From Setaria digitata (taxonomy: Eukaryota; Nematoda; Chromadorea; Rhabditida; Setariidae): 63,109 nt of DNA. The stretch spans positions 1 through 63,109 of the forward strand of contig RCAB01000379.1 of assembly GCA_003640385.1 (NCBI GenBank), written 5' to 3'. Shown here one piece after another: positions 1 to 10,903 of this stretch. The position numbers were made by a program, and so were the translations under genes. A model generated the notes under the pieces. It had not been told where the DNA came from and ran no database searches. It was given only the letters and a program-made list of their open reading frames with translations. Position 1 is the stretch's first letter. Every line of letters starts with the position of its first letter.

Positions 1-3000
1 TTCATCACTGTTTCAATTATCTAATGGTATTAAAATTTCCACACTGGGCTGCCGTTTGTCCCTCTCCGATAACCCTATGATCATTTTTAATGATTTTGAT
101 AGGCTGTTTAATCATAAAATGACTATCATACAAAAAACCATTTTTTGTCAATTTTACTACTGTTAAGTAGTTTAAAATATTTAAAATACTAAAAGTTTAA
201 AATATTCTGGTCATTGATGTAAAAAAAATTAACATGCCTAGTTTTATGAGCAGATATAATGAAACACACAAGTAATTAGGTAAGTTGCAAAATGGTTCGT
301 AGTTAATTGGATAGATAAAAATTAAAGGACAAAAGGTGTGATTCTGACTCTGTGCAACATCTGCTAATAAAATATTCAACAATATCTGACCTTTCGTGTT
401 ATATTTTCCTCAGCCAAATCGACCACACCTACTTCACTGGCCAAGAAAATATGCTCATCCTTCGTAATATAGAAGCGGGCTGGCCTCAAACCGTTACGGT
501 CGAGAATTGCTCCAATATAACGCCCATCCGAAAATGTCATTAACGCTGCAATAGCTTTTTTTTCTTAATAATGAATCATGAAATAGGGGGCAATGTAACT
601 TAGGGGATTCAAAATGCGCAAAAAGTAAAAATGAAGAGTTTACCTGGTCCATCCCATGGCTCCATTAGCATTGCAGCCCACCTGTAAAACGCTCGTTTTT
701 CCGGAGCCATTTCCTGTTTAAAAATATCGTATAAAAAAAAAAATTAGATATAATTTGCTCTCGTATCGTTTAGACCATAATTTCAATATCACATTCAAGA
801 ATGAGATAAAAATAAAATTCAAATAATATTTCCGGAATTCTTTCCTGGTTCTATGTGATTTTTATTTTGCCATACTGTTGACGAAAGCATATGGTACAAG
901 TAACTTAACAAGGGAAAAGTCGGCTAGAGTTAGAACAGATTAGTTCAATGCTTCAGTTCAAAAAGCTGACAAAAAGTGCCTGTGAGTGCAAATGATATCA
1001 GCTTTGAACTGTGATAAGATGATACCGCAAAAAAATGATTAAGACGAAACGTATTTAAATGTGTTAAGCACTTTGTGATAATTTTTAGTTTCTAGAATCC
1101 ATCAAAATATTGAATTCTTGTAAGAGCAGTAACAACTGTACTGTCATTGTTACTTAGAAAGTGTCTTTCAAAACAATCACTTTATTGTTATGAATTTCAA
1201 GAAGTACTTTTTCTATTGGCCAGTCCTCAATTTAATTAAGCTGGACTAAGAGCAACAAAAATGAATGCTAAAAACAGCAAAAGAGTATGCGGTTGTTGTA
1301 TTTGATTTATCCAATGGGTTAAACTGGTTAGTAGAAATTTCAGTTATCCAGCTTACTCCAAATTACCTCATCGTTTTCCCAAGCTTCTGGAACCATTGTC
1401 ATGGCAGCTTCTGGCAAACAACGATTGCCAGCATGCACCAAAAATTCCAACACATTATCGAAGCATCCAGAATCCGACATATCATGTTCAACAACCGGAT
1501 ACATGAAACATTGAAATTATTAATGCTGAAAAGAAAGAAGATCAAATTCTTGAAATGAATGTACAAGTTCAGCACGATGAATGTGGCTTATTTTCTTTAA
1601 TGCTAATCTGATTTCTTTGTTCAGATGACTTCCTCCTATAGTACCCTTTCCTGATGTTTATCGGTAAGAATTTTACTACAAGCAAAAAAAAGTTACAGTT
1701 TCTGAAGATCATCGCCGTACGCTTGACTTCTCATAACGCCTTCACGAGCATGCATGAAATTAATGTTTCCACGCAAAGTGTTAATTTCACCATTGTGAGC
1801 AATCATCCTGTTCGTTTGGAAATTTGTTAATGAGTGATTCAATGGTTTTAATCAAATGTTCATAGCGTATCAAAATTTGCAGACCATGTTAACCAATGAA
1901 CAGGTGTAAGGTAAACAGATAGATTGAAATATTATCAATTACTGTAAAGAATTTTCAAAGTCACCAGCAGTCAGGAAACATATGAAGGGTTACATTTTCA
2001 TTTCTATTTTACTTAGAAGTTAAGTATTAATTACCGATGTGGTTGTGCTCTACACCATGATGGAAAAGTGTTTGTTGAAAAGCGACTGTGAACCATTGCC
2101 ATATGTGATACATATTCCGGATTCGATAAATCCGAATAATACTGATAGAGTTGATTAGGTGTAAATTGTCCCTGATAAAAGTAGGAAAGTATATTAACGA
2201 CCGTGACCTGTTTCCGCAATCATTTTGTACGAATTTCTGCTTAAATGGCAGTCTCTCATCATTGCCATCTCAAAACCAAATCAGAATGAAGTTTTACAAT
2301 TTTACCAAAAATTATATCAAAGATCTTAATGAAATATTGACCTCTGGCTAACCTTATAAACAATGGTTGAATTATTAAGAGATACGACATAGCATTCAAT
2401 TTTTTGTTTGGCCAACTGTACAACAGCTTGTTTCCGTAGTACATAAATGTTCCGCCGAAAGAGTTCCGCATCCGTACCAGCATACGGTGCTGTAATAAAT
2501 ACCTGAAATATAAAAGGTAAAGTGAATTTTTAAAATTGAAAATTAGAAAATTGTAGAAAAATGGGCACATTCAAAAGGTAGAGGAAAAAATGTGGCAATA
2601 AAAATGGTAATTATACCTGCCGAATACAAGGTTCTGTTTTCCGTGCCTCAGCTCCAATTTTTTCCGGATTTGTTTGTAATTTACGCCAAGCAATGACCCT
2701 CAAATTACATCCTTTGGCGAGATCGGTGAATGCTTCAATGGCTTGTTCATACGAATCATTTTTGAGAAAGAGTAGGCCTGTCGCATATTCACCAACCGGT
2801 GGTAATTCAATTTCATCTTCACTACTGCAATATTATACCGTACATGGAAAGATTACCGGGAATCAGAACTATTCATATAATTTAGATATTACTTTTTCTA
2901 TTTGTTTTGTCCATTAGACATTGATTACGAGAAGAAAGAGTGATCTAGCATCTGAGAAATGTGAACAGAAATAGTGAATTATGATTTAGCCACTTTCGAA

Positions 3001-3471
3001 GATCCTTTCGATACAGTGCATCCGGTATAGCAGTCATCACTCCTGCACCATCACCGGAATCGTTATCGCAAGCGCATGCTCCACGATGTGCCAAACGTTC
3101 CAGCATTGTTCGTCCGTCACACAAAATCTGAAAAATGCAAAATATTTCTCGTAAAAATTATGCAAGAACTGGTAAGGATGAAAACTTGCAGCCGTATGAT
3201 CGTAATGAGAGATTTACTGATAAAATTACCATCGATTTATTTTTACGATAAGTTCAACAAAAATGATATTCTTCTTGTGAGAAAAAATCCTTAAATGAAA
3301 TAAATAAGTTTAAAGCAAGCAATCATCATGAAAAATTGCCATTACTTGATGGGTGGCGATGCCATGAATTGATGCGACGAAGCCAACGCCACATGAATCC
3401 TTTTCAAACTGCGGCAGGTACAAGCCATCATTTTTAATTTTTTTCAATTTTTCAGCGCTTACTAGTACCAT
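1..3471 (-). CDS. Glutamate synthase (GOGAT), amino-terminal portion, partial at left edge
   Basis: Glutamate synthase makes two glutamates from glutamine and 2-oxoglutarate; nematodes keep a large fused enzyme. Exons (minus order): 3471-3346, 3127-2994, 2824-2617, 2502-2353, 2171-2035, 1807-1697, 1502-1367, 713-644, 545-391; the rest lies beyond position 1. All reading phases close. The first exon starts with a ~26-residue propeptide before Cys27 in [13 protein letters not shown], the nucleophile of class II glutamine amidotransferases. Other family motifs follow: [93 protein letters not shown] and [11 protein letters not shown]. The start at 3471 is the first ATG before the propeptide. The intron before exon 7 lacks an AG acceptor (AT at 1504-1503), although the junction gives the expected L-YPVVE. 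No further exon was identified in 1-390, which reads as intron. C. elegans W07E11.1 is the likely orthologue by family knowledge. Confidence 0.93.
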
Positions 3472-5794
3472 AACTTTCTTCACTTACTCGAGTATCAAAA
3501 ATATGATGACAACTGTTCAAGAGGGAAGAGCTGCAAATCTTCTGGAAATAAAAAATCTTTAAAAATTTTCAGCATAAAGGCAAACAATGATACGACTTTC
3601 CTCAGCACCTATCATTTGTCAGGAAGTCTTCAAACTTACTGAGTACTGATAATTTGCAAGGGGTGATTATTTACTGATTATGCTAGCACAGATATTTCAC
3701 CAAACGCTATCCATACCAGTATATCAAATCGGCATAAAATGTTAAAGCTTATAAATTAAATTCTGGAACTAACCATTAAAGAAATTTTTTATCAGAAGAA
3801 TGAATATTACAATGCTGTATAATTTCTAATTTTTCATTTCTTATTGCTAATTTAATAGCTTTTAACTTATTTGAATCAAACGTAATAACAAATTTGTCTT
3901 ATAATCTCATATTTAAAATATTCTTTGAAACAACTTCTTTTTTCCCACCACTAATTTGTAGTGCCTAAATGTAAAGATAATTATGTATAGTAATGATACA
4001 ACTTCGAGAAATCATCTTAGAAAAGAAGTGACGGAAATTAAATGCCAAGCAATTGTAGGAATTCGAAATAAAGTATTTCATTATATACTTCATCATGATT
4101 TGACAGGTTTATTAAATTTGGTAGCATAATGATCAAACCTGGAGGAATGAAAATATTAGAACTTTAGTGAAATTTCTCGAAAAAAAAAAAAAAACAGAAA
4201 ATAATTATGCCGATTTTTTTGTTTTAGAAACTTAACATATGAATTATACCTATAATAAATCTGACAAATGTAAGGAAAGAAGCCATTTTGTTTTTGGCAA
4301 AAGCTTTCGATACATGTATCACTCCCAGTTTCAATAATTTCCATCCATTTAAAAGTATAATTCGAAGAAAGATCGGTCAAATTTTTGGGCAAGTCATATT
4401 CCATCATAAACTGTTTCTTTTATTTTTATTTTATTTTAGACAGCAACCTAAAACTCTTAGATTTAAGTCCAAAATTTCAAATAGCGAATAAAAAAAAAAA
4501 AAGGACTAATAGTAAATTTCACTGAAACGATGCAAATAACAAATTAAATTCAATAAAAATAGTTTATTTGAAATCAGACATCAATGGAAGTTTTCAATTA
4601 GCACATGTTATTAATTATCATCAATCATTACTCATCTACGATTGCAACAATGATTTTTAATGTAAATCATTCTGTAAGTGCATAAAATATATGATAAAAA
4701 TTGGATAAATGGTATAATTAACAGAATAGTTTAATTATCATAAAGTGATTTGTAAAACATTTTAAACAATAACTGTTGGAAATTTACAAATTTTTAAGAA
4801 AGACAAAAACCGACAAAACAAAACGATAAGTCAGTCTAGCTATCAGCATTAGTAATTTCTTTCATGAAGGTGACTTTGTTCCATTACGAAAGTGCAAGGA
4901 TCCTCTGAATGCCTAAAGCACGGCATCCTGGGATATCATCAGCAATCAGTTATAAGTTTTCTAGCCAAGTAAATAATATTTATCTACTGAAAAATATTGA
5001 AGTGAAAAAGAAAGGTTTAATTTTCATCAGAGTCTATAATCAAGTTTGCTATCACTCTTGTCTAAACTAGTGATCATTTCACAGTGCTTTAAAAAACAAT
5101 CCATGTGCTTTTAGTTAGCTGAAAGTTGTTTCAATTAATTGATTATCAATTTACTCCAACAGAGAGCCATAGAAAAATTTCAAATTTCAGGACTTCATAT
5201 TCAGTCCAAAATACTCAACAGTTTGGCCATTCCGGAATTAAGCATCAGACCTGATTAGAAATAATTAAATGCTTTTTCAGTGAAATTAGTGGTGTATTTT
5301 CAAAATATTCGAGAAAAGACACTCCTAATAATTTCTTTTTCTCTCATTGTGCTGGACAGAAAAGTATTCTTATTTTTCATCATCTCGAAAAGGTATTCTC
5401 AAGACTGAAAATGAATGATTAGTGCTTTATGTGAGCAGAACATAAATTCAATATTTTTTCTTTTTTTTAATTATTTATTTCATTTTATTTTTCTCTTTTT
5501 TTGAATCTTTTCTAACTTTTTGAAAAATAAGTTTACTTTATTATTTCACTTGCCTTTTATTTTTTTAAAAGAAAAAGGAAAGTCAGCGATTTTCAAACCT
5601 TTAGTGCATTCCTCATATTTTTAAAACATTTTCCATGTTAAATATTTTCTTTGATCCTGAACATCAGTAGGATATAAAGAAGGCATTGCACAGCAAAAAT
5701 TTCGATATTGGAAAGATTTCCAAACTGAGAAGTGTAATTAAATGAAGCAGTTAATTATTGGATAAAAGAAATATGTAATAATGATAATATTTGT

Positions 5795-5840
5795 CTTTTT
5801 TAATAATAATAATAAAAAATTATTGTTATTATTACAAAAG
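5795..5840. repeat. Perfectly spaced AT hairpin (inverted repeat)
   Basis: Two 21-base arms, 5795-5815 and 5820-5840, are reverse complements apart from two mismatches, with a four-A loop. The arms are built of TAA/TTA triplets bounded by CTTTT and AAAAG. It could be a simple-repeat palindrome or the core of a miniature element; no flanking target duplication was recognised. Confidence 0.7.
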
Positions 5841-6583
5841 GAATTGCCTTCTTCAATTTTTATTGGAAAATTTAAAAATATTCATATTCACAAATATTTT
5901 ACGTATTGAATGTATTTAAAGAGCTATCAATCATTGTTTAAATGAAGATTCTGTGATGGTAAAAGATCTGTTCTAATTTCTAAATTATTCTTTGGAAATC
6001 AGAAACTTGATCACATTTCTTTAATACAACTTATCCCATTTATGATTTTTGGTAAATGCAAGATAATGTCCAAAATATATTAATGATAAATCAATATTTA
6101 TCAGTTATGCTCTCATATCATATTTATTATACCATTGCAAACTTAAAAATATCTGGTTTTAGCTTATAGAGGAAGACTAATTTTGCATATAGTCGATCAA
6201 TAATTATTTTTTTAAGCTGCAAAAAAAAAAAAAGACGAAAAAAACAAAAATTTCAAAATCCAGTGAAACTAAAGAAAGCTGTTTTTTTTTTAAATTTTTA
6301 GTTTTTTTTTTTTTTTTTTCTTTCTCTATTTTGGAAGACGGAAAATCATGGGATATTAATAATGACGTCTGTTGTGTAACTAATTCTCAGTCTATCCAAA
6401 TATTTATCCCCCATATGCATTCATTTCTTGCTTTTTAAATTTTAAACGCACTGTTTGTTTTTTGAACAGACAGTTCAGAACTTCATTTTTCCAAAAAATT
6501 CACAAAAAGAAAGTAAAAGGGAAATAGTACAATAAAATATATGCCATCGAAAGCTATGATGAATGAAAAATAAGTGTTGAACA

Positions 6584-6718
6584 CAGTCATTCGTTCAGTT
6601 ATTTTATTTCGTTCAGTCATTCGTTCAGTTATTCTATTTCGTTCAGTTATTCTATTTCGTTCAGTTATTCTATTTCGTTCAGTTATTTTATTTCGTTCAG
6701 TCATTCGTTCAGTTATTT
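6584..6718. repeat. Minisatellite of 18-bp and 12-bp units
   Basis: Tandem array of GTTCAGTTATTYTATTTC (18 bp) alternating with a shortened GTTCAGTCATTC (12 bp). Order is roughly 12, 18, 12, 18, 18, 18, 18, 12, then a partial copy. All units are multiples of three, so the minus strand reads open as repeated TERNRI peptides; this is a consequence of the period, not evidence of a gene. Confidence 0.9.
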
Positions 6719-7672
6719 CTTCTCTTCTTAAGTAAATTGAAAATAAAAGTCAGCGTAACACAAGTATTGTATTGTTTATGCGAATATGTACAAAAGATGA
6801 TATAAGTGGAAGATAAGGTTAAGCAAAAGGTCCTACCTTAACGATTTACATATTAGCCTGCTGAGTTACAAGAGAATTAATGATAGACATCATATATTAT
6901 TGTCAGTACAAATCAAAATCATTTTCTATTCAAGTCTTAGTTGCAAAGAAGTGAATTTGAAGTTTCAAAAACGAAATTCAGAGGATGAAGCTGATAAAAT
7001 ATAATATATTTAAATCTTGGATCTGAAATTGGATAAAAATACTGCGATTATTTAACAGCTAGGAAGACTACGTATCTGAAGGTATGACACGTCCTTTATC
7101 ATAATAATAATGTTTTTTATCATATGCATGAAAACTTGCAAATTTTTTCTCTTTACAAATTTATTTGAGTTCCTCGCTAGAAGCTTCAGAACAAAGTTCC
7201 AGAGTCCCATCTTTTTTTGATTCTGAGCTTAAACCGAAATATAGAATCAAATGAAGCATTATTAGTATAATATTACAAACTTATTCATGAACGCTTGCTC
7301 ACAGCTCATTTATGTCTTGACCAAAGGTTTCGAATTCCTAGCAATTGCACTCTCGAATTCCGATCTTCTTATCTATCTTCCCACTGCTACCTTTCATTAT
7401 TATTTTGAATTTGTTATTGGAAATGTTATCATGCCATCAGTGAAATGCTCATTTATCAAACTTCCAAATTAATTGGAAGCTCGAAAACTGTTCCCTTTAT
7501 TTTTATATAAAATTTGCAATTTGCAACTTATATAATATGTCGCAATGTACTGCATTAATGTTTACTTCATGTCGGAATGAAAGGATTTATTCTACAAACT
7601 TTCTAAATAATGACAAAAAGCAAGGTACTCTAAAAACTAAAAGATGGCACTGATTTATACTGTTATATTTGG

Positions 7673-7701
7673 AAAAAAAAAAAAAAAAAAAAAAAAAAAA
7701 A
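7673..7701. repeat. Poly-A tract (29 A)
   Basis: Uninterrupted A run. Such tracts are frequent in this window (also 8900-8926) and prone to length errors in assembly. Confidence 0.95.
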
Positions 7702-8899
7702 CGTCGAAGAAGGCAGTTACGCTTTTGACAAGTATTTGAATTTAAAAATCCCACAAACGATCAAAACACTGATGTTTCTCTGTTCTGAGCTCAAATCCTT
7801 TTCATGTAAATAATGAGCGTAAGCGAGATATAAGACTGACGACTACAGCATTTTTATTACTGCACCTAGGATTTTAGTCTAAATGAAAGGAAAAAAAATT
7901 GTTTTGAAATTTTAAAATCAGTAACTGAAATGAGAATAATGAAAAAGCAGTGGGATGAGATACAAAATGACTTGCTCAATAAAATTCAAGTTAGGCCGAA
8001 TTTACTTGAGTGGTCTTTATGCAAATGAAAATTTGAAAACACCAAATAGAAAACACCTTTCAGTAAATATATCGTAGTTTTTAGGAGAAAAGTGATTAGG
8101 ATAGAGTGGTATATATCGTTGATATAATAAGCAATGGGACAAAATATACGACAAAAAAAAAGCTTTTCTTGAAATTTAAATTTAAACTTCAATAAATTGT
8201 CGGTGTAACGATTTTAAGTGCATTTTTACAAAAATATTTACTTTTGATTAAATGCTTAAATATTACACACAAGCCGATATCGTACAATGTATACATGAAA
8301 ATTATGCACCATCTCAATTAGACACTATAATTTATAGTGACTGCATACTTTCCAATTATTCACATTTTTCATTGCAGCCGATGGTTATTCCTGTTTCAAA
8401 AAGACTTGCACCGAAAATTAATTCTATCAAATAAACTTGACGAATAGATATTTCCAATAACTGGTCAGAATAAATTTTAAACAGCGATGGAAAATATTTT
8501 ACAAAATTAGCTTTTTCTTTTTACATTTCAATTATGCACGATGCTATAAAAGAAAAAATTGCTGTTATCAAGCAAGAAATATTATAAATTTTAACCAGAG
8601 TAATGATTAATAAGTTATATTATCACTTTCAGACTAGGCGTTTTAAAGGCACAACTGGAATGTGATATATTTATCAAAGCATCACAAAATTATTTCTTTT
8701 AAAAAGCAGAGAAATAATTACTTTTACAAAGTAAATAAAAAGCCAAAATAAACGACAAATATGTAATATTGCTTTTTCTGGAATGTCTCACAATCGCAAA
8801 AGAGAAGAAGCAAAATATCCTGTGTCCGATGCATACCTAATATCTACTATCTTCCTTCTAATATCGATTTCGTCCTTTCTCGCTCTAGTTTGCCTTTGG

Positions 8900-8930
<31 letters not shown>

Positions 8931-10144
8931 ACTGACGGTTGGGAAAAAACGGAAATAGAAAAAAAGGTCAAGTAAAAACCTGAAAATGTTCATTTATATT
9001 TCCTATATATATTATTGGAAAATAGATAAGGAATACTGAAGTCGAAGGTTATGGCAGAGCTAGTTTACTGGTCTTAACGCCTTTCATTTTCCAGACAGTT
9101 TAGTGCTAACTTCAAAGCGCAGTAGCAAATGGGTCCAAAAAACTGATTGAAGGGCTGCATTACAAGCTTTTTTTTCTTTAGGAAACCGATAATGGCCATA
9201 TTCAGCGAGCTACTTTTCAAACGAATAACACAAAAAGCTCAGAAATCTGGATAGTTTTGGTATTTTGATTTGTTGATTTACGGTAGAAAAAGAATTCAGA
9301 AAAATGAAAGACTCGAAATGTATTTTTTGGAACTATAAGCCACTAATTGGAGAAGTGAGAAACGACAGACGATACAACGAAACGAGTGAATGAGATATCT
9401 GAAGTGCGATCTATTTAATCAATTCCAAGCTTTTAATTTGAATACACCAAAAATACATTCTGAAAATAAAGTTTATTTGAAAACTCTAAATGGTTATAAA
9501 CAAAAAAAAAGATTGTGATGAAAATCCATAATTAATCTTGCACATTATGCTATTACAGCAAAATATTGGACTTTTGCAAGGATGAAAAAAGCTGGTACGA
9601 GTGGAAAGAAATAAATACTTTGTGGAGAGATGAAGTGAGATTTCCATGACGAACTAAATGCTGTTTTTATGTTAAAAGATGTGAGCTTCAGAGAAACTTA
9701 TCACAAATGAAATTATTTAAAAACTTCAGCATGATTATTTCATCTTTACTACTCCATCGCTGTTCCTCTGGATTCCATGCACAGTTTCCATCTTTTTTTT
9801 TTTTCTTCCCAGTCCATTTCCAATAAGCTTAAAAACATCCAGTCCTATTTCGAGTGTATTAGAATGGCATGAGCTGTTTTACATACTAGGGAAAGGGAAG
9901 CTGCTTGTGAGTATTTCCGTCCCGTTTCGTACTAGCAACTACTGTTGACGTCGCTTCCCGAAGAATCAAAAACTTAGGAAGTAATATAAGCACTGAAGTT
10001 TAAATGAATATTCCCTGTCTAGAAAGTGCTCTTTCAATGGTAATCGTTTTTTTTTTCTTGCGAAATCTGTAATTATGTGAAAGGAATTTCCATATACTTC
10101 AGCTGTAAGGCCCTTACCATTTCTGGAAAATGAAATAGAACTGA

Positions 10145-10352
10145 GTGGGAACCGTTCGCACATTTGCCAAGAAGTCGAGAGCGTCTCAATGTGAATCCAA
10201 CTTCCCCAGACCGTCTTCCCCTTTTCCGAAATCCACCACTATGGAATGCACTACGAAGAGAAACTATTGTGAACTAGAAGCGTATTCATTCGCCCGGAAC
10301 CACGGAATACCGAGAGACGACGACTCGGCCGTAACGTTTGTGGTCGTAATGT
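10145..10352 (+). other. Candidate upstream exon of the attractin gene
   Basis: This stretch is richer in G+C than its surroundings and stays open to a strong donor, AAT|GTAAGT, at 10353. An ATG inside it (MECTTKRNYCELE...) would end in phase 2, which fits the phase of the first certain attractin exon at 10904. It carries no signal peptide, so it may be 5' UTR or unrelated. An alternative first exon at 10639-10690 also ends in phase 2 (donor GTAATC), and an overlapping frame there encodes a more signal-like MGAALLAAMFLHAST but ends in the wrong phase. Confidence 0.25.
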
Positions 10353-10903
10353 AAGTGTTTTTACTGAACGTATTGTGTTCTGAGTTGTCGTTGTAACTGT
10401 TCTGGTTCTCTCCGGTACTAGTAAAATGTGATCAACGTGCCGGTTTCCTTTCCGGCAACAGTAGAGTGGAGCAATTTTGGCTTTTTAAGTACACGAAATG
10501 GAGCAGAGAGTACCTCGAAAATGCTGTATTTATTTGTAAAGACTTAGACTGATTTAATAGTACGCACTCACTCTGTAACACTCATAATTTTGGTTTTAGA
10601 GCACCGGTGTTGATGGTTCGAAGCATAATAATGTTTATATGAAATGGGTGCTGCCTTATTGGCTGCGATGTTCCTCCATGCATCTACAGTAATCTATTCC
10701 AGTGTACACATCGAACGGTTTATTTCTCAACATTTTTTTTGTTATTGCTAGATTGCTAGTTTCGTTGTTCGTTTATGTTTACTTATTTCTGTTTTCATCT
10801 CAGCTTAGTGCTCAATTGTTGGATGACCTTTCATTCATAGTGCTTGTAATGAAGTAATGGGTGTTCCTCCGTTTTTCAGGTTATGATTGGGATTGTGTTT
10901 CAG

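Larger units (their letters stand above)
3472..10144. other. AT-rich intergenic region, no convincing gene
   Basis: Nothing here gives a supported gene model. The region has poly-A/T runs (7673-7701, 8900-8926, 6303-6320), a hairpin at 5795-5840 and a minisatellite at 6584-6718. An acceptor-like TTTATTTCCAG on the minus strand near 3542-3552 may mark the 5' end (trans-splice site or 5' UTR exon) of the glutamate synthase gene. A minus-strand ORF at 4156-4407 has a peptide-like first half but ends in low-complexity sequence and has no family match. A plus ORF at 8252-8434 is equally unsupported. Confidence 0.6.

Noticed and set aside
4156..4407. Minus-strand ORF (MMEYDLPKNLTDLSSNYTF...)
   Set aside because: Looks protein-like at first but ends in poly-F sequence, has no good acceptor and no partner exon.
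6483..6704. Minus-strand ORF of TERNRI repeats
   Set aside because: Created by the minisatellite period; no coding features outside the array.
7287..7472. Plus ORF of 61 codons with hydrophobic content
   Set aside because: No splice or start support and no domain; comparable to chance in AT-rich DNA.
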